A stretch of DNA of 64,000 nucleotides, taken from Lantana camara. Taxonomy: Eukaryota; Streptophyta; Magnoliopsida; Lamiales; Verbenaceae. The position numbers were made by a program, and so were the translations under genes. The notes under the pieces were generated by a model. The model did no database searches. It had not been told where the DNA came from and saw nothing but the letters and a program-made list of their open reading frames with translations. Each line of letters begins with the position of its first letter. Position 1 is the stretch's first letter. The stretch is taken from assembly GCA_037501455.1 (NCBI GenBank), contig CM074863.1, positions 9,358,001-9,422,000 on the forward strand, in the 5' to 3' direction. Positions 8,804 to 21,059 of this stretch are shown piece by piece.

Positions 8804-11800
8804 TGCCAGGAATGGTGCCCATGGTCCAGCTATATCAAGTGGGCACACTAAATCTCCCACTGTCACTACCAAGAGAAATACAAGGGGTGGAAATGCCCCA
8901 GGTAACAACTCAGCAGCTCCAGGCTCTTTACGCACAGTGTGAAGGGCAGGCGGTACAGAACGCCTGGGAGCACTTCACTGCCGCCTATTTCCCCTCTTTG
9001 GCAGGAGCTCGAGCGGCTCCGCCCTTGGGCGGGCTCCCTGCACATCCCTTGACGATGGCCCAGAATGCGTTAAGGGCCCAGCAACCTCACCCTCCTCCGC
9101 TTCAAGAAAATGAAGCCGTTCCGAGGGTCCAGCAAGGGCAGCAGCCAGTGGGAAATGAGAGAGCCCCTCAAAATGAAGGGGCTGGAAACAATGACGAAGT
9201 CCAGTCGAAGGACACTGAGAGGGCAAACCGCAGAAATGTCGGTGACCCTCAACTTGCAGCAGTTCAAGACCAAATTCGAGGGCTACAGAACGTAGTGGAG
9301 CAGCTCTCTCGAGCGCGGTCTCACGCCTCCCGCGATGGGGGCGAGAGGTCCAAGGCCAGAGACGCTCGCCGACCACGTAGCCCCATTTCTCGGCGAAGAA
9401 GGGAGGCTAGTTATGAAGATCCTGATGAGCGGGACTACAGAATCATGGCGGGTGATTCCCCCCTCGTAGAAGAGGTCCTGATGACCCTTGCGGGGAAGGG
9501 AAAAATTCCCTCGTCCGTCAACAGATACGACGGAACCACGGATCCAGCCGAGCATCTGGACCATTTTGTGCACTTGATGCACCTGTACGACCACCCGAAC
9601 AACTACTGGGCCAAAGTGTTTGTCACTTCCCTCACGGGGATGGCCCAAGAATGGTACAAAAAGCTCCCCCCGCGCTCAATCCGGGGATACTATGACCTGA
9701 CGGATGCTTTTGTTAGTCACTTCAACTCCCTGAAAGCACCAGCTCCGGCTGCGACCGCTCTTTACAGCCTGGTCCAAGGGCCGAATGAGACTCTCAGATC
9801 CTTCATGGGGAGGTTCAATAAAGAGATTTTGTTAGTGGAAAAGCCCTCAATGGACTTTTTGAGGCACGTTCTGTTTGGGGCCATCGACATGAAGCATTAC
9901 GTCAGCAAGGAATTTGTGGAGGAAGTGGCCAAGAAGAAGCCCCGCTCATTGATGGAGATCAGGGAGATTGCTGACTCCTTCTTTACCCTCGAGGATATGT
10001 ACATAGCGAGGGATCAGAAGATGGCAAATGCCCCTCGCCTCAACAGAGCCCACGAGGACAGAGTGGAGCCCAACCGGAATCGGCGCCGCAGCCCAATACC
10101 CGCTCAACGACATTCCTCACCTCCGCGGAGGCTCGAGCGTGTCCCCCTCAACCGCCCGATTGCCGAAGTTTATACCCTGGCGGACCAGAAGCTGTTTAAG
10201 AGACCGCCCAAGCTAAGAGAAACCGAGGCTCAGAAGCGCTCGGGGAAGTACTGTGCCTTCCATAAACAGAAGGGGCATGACACTAATGAGTGCCGCCACC
10301 TGGAGAAGGAAATTCAGCGGCTGATTGCTGGGGGGCACCTCAAAGAATTTGTGAAAGTACTGGAGGGGTACGCTGAGCATTGCGCGGAACGAGCGCTGGG
10401 GAGAAGAAGAAGCCGTTCACGCTCCCGAAGCCCTCGCTGCCATCGCCCCGAGACCAGCGAGCGCGGCAAGGGGAAAGGGGCGGATGTGGAAAATCAGCCC
10501 TTCGCGGTCATTCACATGATCGCTGGAGGACCCTCGGGAGGCGATTCCAACGCTTCACGACGTCGCCATGTTCGGAGCTACAACCAAGGAGCGTCTCTTT
10601 CTCATCCAGTGCTTTCCCTTGACAGCTCTTCGCGCTCGATGGAGGATGAAGTCATAGGGTTTACTGAAAAAGATCTTGAACACATTGTAACACCCCATGG
10701 GATAGGAAAAACCTCTGACTGTCCCATGGTGGTTAGTTTAGACGTTTATAACCACACTGTAAAGAGGGTTTTATTTGATAGCGGAAGCTCTGTGAACGTT
10801 CTCCCGTACTCAACGTTTCAACAACTGAACATAACAAACATTCCTCTCGAACCTCTCAATACTGCCCTCGTAGGGTTTGGGGGTTCCGAGATCGTCCCTC
10901 GCGGACAGATTCGCTTGGCCACCTCTTTAGGTCGCGCCCCACAGCGAAAAACCTTGAGCGTCCTCTACACCGTCGTCGAAGTGAATCTTTCTTACAATAT
11001 CATCATTGGGCGTCCCGCCCTCGTGGATTTCAAGGCCGTAATTTCTACATATCACCAAAAGGTCAAGTTCCCAACCCACGAGGGCACGGGAGAAATTCTG
11101 TGTAACGTCAAAGAAGCTTGGGAGTGTTACATTCTTTCGCTTCGGAGCCACAAGCCCAAGCAACCCATTCAAGCTGGGTCTACCAAAAAGTCCGTCGACT
11201 TCCCCAAGTTAGATGAAGACGGCCCCGAGCGCAAAAGAGCCAAACTATACCGAAAGAAGAATAAAAAGAGAGCCCCTGGAGATGTCCAGTGTTCCGAGAA
11301 TAGACCACCGGGGGCCGTCGAGTGCTCCTCTTCGGAAAATGAGGGGGACGAGTATGAGGGTAGGCTCGCTGGGAAGAAACGAGCGCTAGAGGCAACGAGG
11401 CCAGAAGTTCGAATTGAGCCCATCGAGGAGTTTATAACCGTCGAATTGGAGCCAGGGAATCCGGATAAAACCACCCAGATTGGCTCGGGCCTAGATGGGC
11501 CCTCGCAAGTCTTGATCATCGACTTCCTACGGGAGAACCTGGACGTTTTTGCATGGAAAGCTTCTGATCTCACCGGGATAGATCCGAGTGTTATTGTCCA
11601 CAGGCTGAACGTGGACCCGACCTTTAAGCCCATCAAACAGAAGAAGAGGGACGTTCATGGCTTCAGAAAGCGGGTCATCGAAGAAGAGGTTGGTAAACTG
11701 CTTGACGCTCAATACATAGAGGAAATCTTGTATCCAGAATGGCTCTGCAATGTGGTGCTCGTTCCCAAGAGCGCCAATAAATGGCGTATGTGCAACGACT

Positions 11801-13542
11801 TCACAGATCTCAACAAGGCGTGCCCCAAAGACCATTATCCGTTGCCGAGGATTGACCAGTTGGTAGATTCCACAGCCGGGTGTGAACTCATGAGTATGAT
11901 GGACGCCTTTCAGGGGTATTATCAGATATTTATGGCTCCTGAGGATCGTCCTAAAACTTTGTTCATTGTGCATTTGGGCGTTTACTGTTTCAAAGTAATG
12001 CCATTTGGGCTCAAAAACGCGGGAGCAACCTATCAACGCCTCGTCAATAGAATGTTCGAGCGCGAAATTGGAAAATCTATGGAGGTATATGTGGACGACA
12101 TGATAGTCAAGAGTGAGCGCCGGCGCTCCCATCTAGAAGACCTCAAGCAGACTTTTGATATCCTTCGTCGCTACGGAATGAAGTTGAACCCTTCAAAATG
12201 CACATTTGGCGTTCGAGGTGGTAAATTCCTGGGGTACATGGTTAGTCAACGTGGCATAGAGGCAAACCCAGAGAAGATTAAAGCAATCCTGGACATACCC
12301 TCCCCTCGTAACCTGAGAGAGGTCCAAGTGCTTGTGGGTAAAATCATCTCGCTAAACAGGTTCATCTCCCGCTCGGCGGACAGGAACTTACCTTTTTTCA
12401 AAATCTTGCGGAACGCTCGTAACTTCTCTTGGAACGAGGACTGTGAGAAAGCTTTAAATGACATGAAGCAATACCTGGTGAGCGCTCCCCTATTGGCCAA
12501 ACCAATTCCCGGAGAAGGACTGATTGTTTACCTCTCGGTTTCCGCGGAGGCTATGAGCGCCGTCCTAGTAGCGGTCCGCGAGCGTAAGCACCTGCCTGTC
12601 TACTACCTGAGCAAAACATTGCAGGGAGCCGAGAAGAGGTACATGGAAATAGAGAAATTTGCCTTTGCGCTCGTTAATGCGTCCCGAAGGCTGAGGCCTT
12701 ATTTTCAGGCTCACTCCATCACAGTGCTTACGGATCAACCACTCAAGCAAGTGCTATCTAAGCCAGATGTTTCGGGAAGATTAATTAAGTGGGCGATTGA
12801 ACTCAGTCAGTTTGATATCTCCTTCGAGCCTCGTACCGCCATACAGGCTCAGGCAGTGGCCGATTTGTTGGTGGAGCGCTTCAATTTAGATACTGTGCCC
12901 TCAGCGGATGATGGTCTATGGCTTTTACACACGGATGGCTCCTCGACCTCACAAGGGGGAGGAGCCGGGGTGACCCTCCGGGATCCCCTCGGGGCAGAAG
13001 TTGACTACACAATCAAGCTGGCGTTTCAAGTCACCAACAACGAAGCTGAGTATGAGGCCCTCATCCAAGGGCTCAGGATTGCACTCCAAAACGGGGCCAC
13101 TCGTGTTACGGCATACGTTGATTCGCAGTTGATCGCGAGTCAAATTGACGGTACTTATGAGGCTCGAGAAGCCACCATGGTAAAGTACTTGTCGAGCGCC
13201 AAAGAGGCGATAGCCAAGTTTAAGGAGTTCCATCTTTTGCAAGTTCCGAGGGCTGAAAACGAACGGGCTGACGCTCTCTCCAAATTTGCATCTGCCCTGG
13301 ACGGCTCTAGCGAGCGTGCTGTGACATTTCTTAGGGCTGAAGTGCCACTGATAAGTAGAGGAGAACCTTCGGAAGAGGTGCATATGATTGACCCCTCCGA
13401 GCCTTGCTGGCTCGACGAGATTGTCAAATTCCTCCAGGACGGAACCTACCCGAGTGACAAAGTTGAGGCTCGTAAGATCAGGAGCAAGGCTCCTCGTTTC
13501 TCGTTGGATTCCGAGGGCCGATTATTCAAGCGATCCTTCCAG
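8749..13542 (+). CDS. Element A gag-pol polyprotein (gag, protease, RT, RNase H); interrupted by element B
   Basis: A continuous frame of about 1598 element codons (plus 12 from B's LTR). Gag: Pro/Gln-rich start, capsid-like domain at about 255-370 (GMAQEWYKKLPPRSIRGYYD), basic RS-rich stretches and a zinc-knuckle-like CAFHKQKGHDTNEC at about 502. Protease: LFDSGSSVNVLPYSTF near 675. RT: WRMCNDFTDLNKACP near 1013 and the catalytic YVDDMIVKS near 1113. RNase H: HTDGSSTSQGG near 1394, NNEAEYEALIQGL and ENERADALSKFAS. The frame stops only because B is inserted at 13543; it resumes in phase as integrase at 23698. No internal stops were seen. This is a recently functional Ty3/gypsy polyprotein. 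Confidence 0.92.
13538..13542. repeat. Target-site duplication of element B (left)
   Basis: TCCAG before B's LTR, repeated at 23693-23697 after the other LTR. Confidence 0.92.
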
Positions 13543-15497
13543 TGTTGGAAAACAGAATCAGAAAGCAGCGGAATTTAAAAAAAATTTCCCAACAAAAGGA
13601 CCTAGAACTCGCAATCGTGTAACCAAATTCGTAAAGTTAGAAAACTTACTTTTCTTTTATTCTTTCTTGAAGCGTTTCAAGCCACCCAAGAACGCTCTTC
13701 TCGCGGCTTGATCCCCTCTCCTTGGTAAAGCTCGAATCTTCAAACTTCTAACTTGAAGTCTCTAGAGAAAGTCCACCAACTTGATCACAATCTAACTAGT
13801 AAGGATGCTAGTTCTCTAGTTAGTGTTTAGGCTTAACCTAAGGTTTAATATAATCTTGGAGAAAGGAAGGTGTTCAACACATGAACCAAGAATTGTCAAT
13901 TAGCTCTAAAGGGGAGCATGAGCTCCCCTATATATAGGAAAAGGGGAGGGACGGCCGAACCTAGTCCTTTTTGGACTAGGATTTGGTTCCTCTCTCTCCT
14001 ATTACTTGATCATCAAGTATTTTCCAACTTTGACTTTGAATTCTATTTCTAGTCAACTTTTAAGAGAGCTTAAAAATATCCAAACTATTTTTGGATAATT
14101 TTATACTTTATTTATTATAAAATAAATAACTTATTTTTATCTAATTAATTAATTCGTAATTAATTTACTAGATTATTTTCTCCAAAATTAGACTTTCCTT
14201 TTAATTCAAAATTAAACCAAAGTCTATTAAATAATTAACTAATTAATTATTTAATATATATATATAATATATATATACACACACGTGTGTGACACGTGTC
14301 ACAGTGACACGTGTCACTCACGTGAGCCACACGTGTGAATTCACACGTGTGGAACCCTCTTGGTCCGATTAACTCGTTTAATCATTTTCAAGCCTCAACT
14401 CATGTAACCAAGTTGTTGTGTGTGACCCTCTAGGTTCTCAATTCAATTAGCAGTGACCCTAATTAATTAATTCACTAATTAATTAATCAGTCCACAGATT
14501 AAACGACCATAGTCTAGCAACAGGTGTTTAACCCCTAGCTGAATTGGAATGTTCGGATTCGACAGAACCTTTAAGTCATTGATTCATGTGAGATACAATC
14601 CTCCTACTTACTATCTCTCAACCAAGATCTAGGGCAAGGGAATAATCAGAACCCTAATAATCCGGTCTTAAAGCTAAGTGCATTTCATATCCATTTGATC
14701 TCAATCCAAGAAACACTTTTCTTGATGTCTTGATCTACTGCCTTGGCCAAGGACTCCATATGGCATATGAATGACTTACACAATAAGAGATCACCTTGCA
14801 AATGCAAGTGTAGGTCCTTTCTTGATTCTCATTCACTTTCATGAATCACTTGTGCAGCCCCAGCATAAGCCTTGAATCAGTTGTCTAAGGCGACACCCTT
14901 TAAAGCTTATACCTAAGACTACAGAGTTAACTCATAAAGTGACAAGGAACCTCAAGTCTAAGGATCAATTAATCACATCAATGACTCGTGAGATATTTCC
15001 TAATCTGGAAGTTTCCATTTCCTGAAATAGAAACTTCCTTTCCCATTTAGGAATGTTCTCACACGGGGCACCTCAGTGAACTTACTTATTAAAGTAAGCA
15101 CCCTCATGTATCACGCACGTATCAACTATACACTTTGCACCTCCATGAAACAAGGTGGTCCTTCTTAAGGGCGTGATCCCACAAGCAAGCCTTAGAGGAG
15201 TCAGGTTGACACTCCCACTGTCTGTAGGACTCATCGGCTTGGAGTATTTTACTAATCATGACTTATGTGATATAGGGCTCGTTTCATGAACCATTTCACC
15301 TAAATGGTAGAGTCCTAAAGTCATCAGGATTAGGGGAGTTCTCATACATGCACAGCTAAAGTAAACGCATACCAAACAAGAGCATATAAAGAAGTGTTGC
15401 CTCAATTCGTTATTTTATTCAAAGATTGTCTGTGATTACAATAAGGAAAAGCACAAAGCGGATATACAATCGGCTTTCTAGGGCACTATTCCTAACA
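13543..15497 (-). repeat. 3' LTR of element B (1955 bp)
   Basis: Plus-strand reading runs from TGTTGGAAAACAGAATC to CTATTCCTAACA. It matches the LTR at 21738-23692 with no difference noticed. On the minus strand a TATATATA box (13929-13936) is the core promoter candidate. A dense cluster of ACGTG/CACGTG motifs lies at about 14280-14352. Small open frames inside are not genes. Confidence 0.93.
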
Positions 15498-15513
15498 ATC
15501 TCCCACTTGCCCG
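15498..15513 (-). other. Polypurine tract of element B
   Basis: On the minus strand GGGCAAGTGGGAGAT directly precedes the LTR start TGTTAGG. AAGTGGGAGA is a typical copia PPT and is also used by D1 and D2. Confidence 0.85.
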
Positions 15514-18500
15514 TCAAAGCCATTCTAAAGCTACTCTAAGTCCCATCTTCTGAAGATGACCTTGGAAAGCTTCTCGACTAAGGGGTTTAGTAAGTGGATC
15601 TGCCACGTTCTCTGCTGATGTGACCCTCTCAATTTGCACATCTCCTCTTTTGATAATATCACGGATTAGGTGATACTTCCTCATAATGTGCTTGGTCCGT
15701 TGGTGAGATCTTGGTTCTCTTGCTTGAGCAACCGCCCCAGTGTTGTCACAAAACACAGTAATGGGGTCTTTCATGCTAGGAACAACATTCAACTCTTGAA
15801 TGAAGTTTCTAATCCAAACACCTTCCTTAGCTGCATCATTTGCAGCTAAGTATTCGGCCTCAGTGGTCGAATCTGCAGTGGTTGTTTGCTTGGAACTCTT
15901 CCAACTCACTGCTCCGCCGTTCAGGCAGAAAATGTATCCTGACATTGACTTAAAATCATCTAAGTCAGATGCAAAGCTTGCATCGCAGTATCCTTCGACA
16001 GTAAGATCTTTCTGACCTCCGTAAACTAAGAATAAATCTTTAGTACTTTTCAAGTACTTAAGAATATTCTTCACGGCAGCCCAGTGACCATCTCCAGGGT
16101 CAGTTTGGAAACGACTTGTCACACTAAGTGCATAAGCCACATCCGGTCGAGTACATAACATTGCATACATTATGCTACCTATTGCTGACGCATAAGGTGT
16201 ATGAGTCATTCTTTCCTTCTCAAGGTTAGTCTTAGGACACATCTTCTTTGAAAGACATGTTCCTACACTCATAGGAAGGTTCTTAACCTTTGCAGACTCC
16301 ATATTGAATCTCTTCAATACTTTGTCAATGTACATCGATTGTGATAGTCCTATTAACCTTCTAGATCTATCTCTATAGATTTTAATTCCAAGGATATAGG
16401 ACGCATCACCAAGATCTTTCATCTCGAATTGGTTCGATAACCACAACTTAGTCACTTTCATGTCATCCTTCGAATTCCCAATAAGAAGAATGTCATCAAC
16501 ATAAAGTACTAAGAATTGCACTGAGGTCTCCAATTCCTTTCTATACACACATGATTCATTCGAAATTTGGATGAAGCCAAACGCTTTGACTGATTCATCA
16601 AATCGAATGTTCCAATTCCTAGAAGCCTGTTTCAATCCATAGATTGATCTTTGGAGTTTGCAAACCTTTTGCTCACTCCCACTGAATGTGAAACCTATGG
16701 GTTGCTCCATATAAATGTCTTTGTCAATGTTACCATTGAGAAAGGCAGTTTTCACATCCATTTGCCATATCTCATAGTCATAATATGCAGCAATGGCAAG
16801 CATGATCCGAATAGACTTTTGCATTGCAACTGGTGAAAAGGTTTCATCAAAATCCACGCCGGGTCTCTGAGTGAATCCTTTTGCAACCAGTCTTGCTTTG
16901 TAGGCTGCAATGCTTCCATCAACTCCAAGCTTTCTCTTAAAGATCCATTTGCAACCTATGGGTTTGACCCCATCAGGCAAATCTACCAAGGTCCAAACTT
17001 GGTTGGAGTTCATGGAATCCATTTCGGATTTCATGGCTTCTATCCACTGTTCAGAGTCAGAATCTAAAAGTGCCTCCTCATATGTTAAAGGATCATTATC
17101 CTTTTGAGAGATTTCATGGAAGAATCCATACCATCTCTCCGGCTGTCTAGGAGTACGTTCAGAACGCCTTAGAGGAGGATTTTCGTGTGTATCGAAATTC
17201 GTGATTGGTTGTGGTTGATCAGAGTGGGACGTTTCTTCAGTGGGTGGTGTGGGGTCATTTTGTACTTCTTCTAATTCTATGATCTTGCCCTTCTTTTCTT
17301 TAAGGAACGGTTCCTCAAGAAAAGTGGCATTTCTAGAAACAAACACCTTTTGTTCAGATTGATCATAGAAGTAGTATCCTATAGATTCCTTAGGATAACC
17401 TACAAAGTAGCATAAGTTAGAACGAGATTCTAACTTATCTCCCACTGTCCTCTTCACGTAAGCAGGACAACCCCAAATTCTTAAGTAAGAATAACTAGGG
17501 ATTTTACCATGCCACATTTCATAGGGCGTTTTAGGGACTGACTTAGAGGGAACAAGATTCAAAATCTTTGCTGCACTTTCTAGGGCATAACCCCAGAAAG
17601 AAGGTGGTAAGTCAGTGAAACTCATCATGGAACGAACCATATCAAGTAGGGTTCGATTCCTTCTCTCAGAAACTCCATTAAGCTGAGGAGTTCCCGGAGG
17701 AGTCCACTGAGAGATAATCCCATTATCCTTGAGATGATTAAGGAATTCTTCACTAAGATATTCGCCTCCTCGATCAGATCGAAGTGCTTTGATCTTGTGA
17801 CCAGTTTGGTTCTCAACCTCCTTTTGAAATTCTAAGAATTTCTCAAAAGCTTCAGATTTATACTTCATTAAGTATACATAACCATACCGACTAAAGTCAT
17901 CAGTAAAGGTTATGAAGTACTGATGATTGTTTCTAGTGCTTACACTAAGCGGTCCACAAACATCAGTATGGATCAAATCCAAAACCTTAGTGGCACGTTC
18001 CACAGTTCCTTTAAAAGGAACTTTGGACATCTTTCCTTTGAGACAGGATTCGCAAGAAGTTAACTCTTTGAGATCATTTTCAGAGAATGATCCTAAAGTG
18101 TTTATCTTGCTAATTTTGTTCTTGGAAATGTGTCCTAATCTAGCGTGCCATAAGGGAGCTGAAACTTTGTCATCTCTCTTACGCTTTGTTTCTCGTTGTA
18201 TATTCATAATATTGATATTTTGAGTTAGGTAAAGTCCATTGCTTAGAGTACCGATATGAACGGAAGAGTTGTTCCGTTTGATAAAGTATTTACCATTCTT
18301 AATATAAGTTTCATAACCTTCACAATCTAATATTGGAACTGAAATTATATTACGAATAATTTTCGGTACATAAAGGACTTTGTTTAATACTAACTCAAAA
18401 CTACCTAAATCTAATCTAATTGTGCCTAAAGCTCGAGCTTCAACGTTTGAGCCATCGCCGATCTTCAAGACACATTCTCCTTCTTTGAGTTGTTGGACTT

Positions 18501-19434
18501 CACTTAGTATCTGTACATCATTACAGATATGAGTTCCACAACCGGTATCAAGTACCCAAGAACTAGAATTAATAGAAAGATTTACTTCAACGAGAAAGAT
18601 ACCTTTCTTTAGAGTAGCCTTGTACTCTGGGCAGTTTCTCCTCCAATGTCCCGCTTTGCCACAATGGAAGCAAACATCCTCTTTCTGATCACGCTTCTTC
18701 TTTTGGGCCTTCCCCTTCGAAATGCCACCAGTGGGCCTAAGGGGTTTCTTCTTCTTCTTTTGGGCTTTCTTGCCCTTACCTTTAGAAGGCCCAGAAGAGG
18801 AAGATGGAGCATTCACCATCAAAACCTTATTGTCCTTCTTGATCGTGCTTTCAGCAGTCACAAGTTGACTAATCAGCTCAGCTACAGTAGCACCAGCATG
18901 ATTCATGTTGAAGTTAAGGACAAATGGGTTGAATGATGGTGGGAGCGAAGCTAGCAACAAATCCACTGAAAGCTCATCTTTCAGCGGCATGTCCATGGAA
19001 GCAAGTTTCTCAGTAAGGGCAAGAAACTTGAGTCCATATTCATGGACACTTGAACCTTCCCTCATTCTCAAGTGGAATAATTCCTTTGAAGTGTTATACC
19101 TTGTAACACGTTCATGAGGGCGGTAAAGTTGCTCTAAGTGGTCGTAAATTTCCCAAGCAAATTCCATGGCCTCATGTTGTCTTTGCAAGTCCGGAGACAT
19201 GTTAGCCAACATAAGGCAACGGGCTTGGAGATTATCATCCTTCCACTTCTGAATCGCATCCCGCTCGGCCCGAGTGGGAGCCTCCCCTTCAGGACTAGGC
19301 TCCCCTTCGAAGAGAACATAAGTTCTCTTCTCAGAATCTAAAATGATTTTTAGATTCCTCAGCCAATCAGAATAGTTGGGACCAGTCAACTTGTTTGACT
19401 CGAGGATCGATACAAGAGGGTTTTTGGTTGCCAT
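15514..19434 (-). CDS. Element B gag-pol polyprotein, intact (Ty1/copia)
   Basis: 1306 codons with no internal stop. Gag (about 1-210, UBN2-type): starts MATKNPLVSILESNKLTGPN with NYSDWLRNL. Zinc knuckle CFHCGKAGHWRRNC at about 253. Protease VLDTGCGTHIC at about 292. GAG-pre-integrase LWHARLGHIS at about 430. Integrase catalytic core with HTDVCGPLS near 487, DDFSRYGYVYLM near 512 and SDRGGEY near 555. RT: CKWIFKRKLG near 835, AFLNGNI and the catalytic LYVDDILLIG near 974. RNase H: DASFASDLDD and DSTTEAEYLAANDAAKEG near 1190. Length and order are those of complete copia polyproteins. It encodes capsid, maturation protease, reverse transcriptase and integrase, acting in cytoplasmic particles and then the nucleus. 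Confidence 0.96.
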   Translation of the reverse strand: MATKNPLVSILESNKLTGPNYSDWLRNLKIILDSEKRTYVLFEGEPSPEGEAPTRAERDAIQKWKDDNLQARCLMLANMSPDLQRQHEAMEFAWEIYDHLEQLYRPHERVTRYNTSKELFHLRMREGSSVHEYGLKFLALTEKLASMDMPLKDELSVDLLLASLPPSFNPFVLNFNMNHAGATVAELISQLVTAESTIKKDNKVLMVNAPSSSSGPSKGKGKKAQKKKKKPLRPTGGISKGKAQKKKRDQKEDVCFHCGKAGHWRRNCPEYKATLKKGIFLVEVNLSINSSSWVLDTGCGTHICNDVQILSEVQQLKEGECVLKIGDGSNVEARALGTIRLDLGSFELVLNKVLYVPKIIRNIISVPILDCEGYETYIKNGKYFIKRNNSSVHIGTLSNGLYLTQNINIMNIQRETKRKRDDKVSAPLWHARLGHISKNKISKINTLGSFSENDLKELTSCESCLKGKMSKVPFKGTVERATKVLDLIHTDVCGPLSVSTRNNHQYFITFTDDFSRYGYVYLMKYKSEAFEKFLEFQKEVENQTGHKIKALRSDRGGEYLSEEFLNHLKDNGIISQWTPPGTPQLNGVSERRNRTLLDMVRSMMSFTDLPPSFWGYALESAAKILNLVPSKSVPKTPYEMWHGKIPSYSYLRIWGCPAYVKRTVGDKLESRSNLCYFVGYPKESIGYYFYDQSEQKVFVSRNATFLEEPFLKEKKGKIIELEEVQNDPTPPTEETSHSDQPQPITNFDTHENPPLRRSERTPRQPERWYGFFHEISQKDNDPLTYEEALLDSDSEQWIEAMKSEMDSMNSNQVWTLVDLPDGVKPIGCKWIFKRKLGVDGSIAAYKARLVAKGFTQRPGVDFDETFSPVAMQKSIRIMLAIAAYYDYEIWQMDVKTAFLNGNIDKDIYMEQPIGFTFSGSEQKVCKLQRSIYGLKQASRNWNIRFDESVKAFGFIQISNESCVYRKELETSVQFLVLYVDDILLIGNSKDDMKVTKLWLSNQFEMKDLGDASYILGIKIYRDRSRRLIGLSQSMYIDKVLKRFNMESAKVKNLPMSVGTCLSKKMCPKTNLEKERMTHTPYASAIGSIMYAMLCTRPDVAYALSVTSRFQTDPGDGHWAAVKNILKYLKSTKDLFLVYGGQKDLTVEGYCDASFASDLDDFKSMSGYIFCLNGGAVSWKSSKQTTTADSTTEAEYLAANDAAKEGVWIRNFIQELNVVPSMKDPITVFCDNTGAVAQAREPRSHQRTKHIMRKYHLIRDIIKRGDVQIERVTSAENVADPLTKPLSREAFQGHLQKMGLRVALEWL

Positions 19435-21059
19435 TTCAAAACACGTAGAGAATCACAGAATCTACGACCTAAATGGTAAAACAGAGAACTAGTGAGCATG
19501 CTGAATTATAACGATATACAAAAGATAAGGTCTTTAATCTATTGTAGCTCCCACTGTTTTTCAAAGATCTAGAATTCCCAAAGATCTAAGAGGAACACGT
19601 TTCCCAACGGGTACTAAGATCCTAGGCATTTTACCTCGAACCCACGACTCGCGGACATTCTTAGTAAGAACCCTAGGTAGGTACAACTTACCAATTCTAA
19701 CACCTTTAGAACTCTTAGTAATTGTTTTTGCATCACCTATCTTTCAATATGGACCCACGACTCGTGCGACATCTATATTTACTTAGGCGTTAAGCTAGAC
19801 CCATCAATCATAAGATCATGACCAAAACTTAGTTTGAACGACCCACGACTCGCGGACATCGCCCTTGCTAAAATTGACCACGAAATATTGATCATTTAAA
19901 ATGATTAATTAGGTAACTAAGAACTAATAAGCTCCACTAGCTATCCCACGACTCGCGGACAATAACTAGCTTTACTTACTAAACTTAAAACCTATTGATG
20001 GAATGCTAGGAATTTAATTCAAAACTTGCATCTCGAATTAAACACCTATTTGTTCGAAATTAGCTTAATGTTTAATGGGAATTTTCGAATCAACCGGAGA
20101 GTTGTCCGGTTCGACCTCACCAACATATATGTTATCCAATTTTATTAGTCTTGATTAATGCAAGTACACTTAAATGCATTTCAAACAAGCACATAAACAG
20201 ATAACATGTCCTAGCATGATACTAACATGTAATGATCATGGGTTCTACCTATCTTATGCGTGATATGTGGGAGCCACTCCACAATCACAAGTTCTAACAT
20301 ACATGCCACATAAACAGTTCAAATCACATAAGGGAAAGCAGTAACAAAATACGAGCCCTATCTCTATTACATTTAACAATTGAGATTCCCCTCCCTAACA
20401 TTTTGAGGGGTCTTCACTTATGGCCTCCTTGTTACTTGAATGTGGTCCATCTTACTCCATGGGTGCATTGTCTCCAAAATGAAAATAAAACCTCACCACC
20501 TATCTCTACTCTCAAATTACAATAAAAAGAAAAAGACATAAAGTAATAAGGCTCAATCTTCATATTGGCCTTAGACAATTACACGGGGCATACCCCGGCC
20601 TAAAAAAACAGTAATATGGAAAGCCACATAATAAATCACATAACAGTACGCACATAAGTGAGGCTCCAACCTCAATTGAAAAACGCAACTATAGGGCTCC
20701 AACCCCAATTTAAACCATCCATGTGCATAAATTAAAACCATACATAGATCTAAACCCATGATCACCTAACATGCTTTTGCAAGAATTTAAATTTAACCAA
20801 TAAATTAAAATTCTCGCTTTAAGCTCTAATAGCTTAAAACACGACTTGATGCGAGTCTTATTTATAAAAGTTTTCAATAAATCCCAAATTACCAAAACAA
20901 ATAAAATTCCAATTAATTTCTGAAAATTAATGATTTTATCAAAGATGTATTTTCCCAAAATATAAACCGCTTCAATTTCTCAAAAATCCCAATTTTAAGT
21001 TTTATTTAAAATTAAAAATAAATATTCACAAATAAAATTTTTAAAATTAAAATAAAAAA
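19435..21059 (-). other. Long 5' leader of element B, gag-proximal part with four copies of a 17-nt motif
   Basis: Non-coding, AT-rich leader between the GC island and gag. The motif CCCACGACTCGCGGACA (minus TGTCCGCGAGTCGTGGG) occurs at 19641-19657, 19842-19858 and 19945-19961, with a variant (CCCACGACTCGTGCGACAT) at 19754-19772; spacing is about 90-115 bp. The surrounding sequence is unique. A role as RNA structure, packaging or translation signal is conjecture. From 19962 to about 21059 nothing else was recognised. Confidence 0.7.

Noticed and set aside
14280..14352. CRISPR-like or other bacterial repeat array
   Set aside because: Short irregular palindromes inside a plant LTR; no repeat-spacer structure, and all context is eukaryotic.
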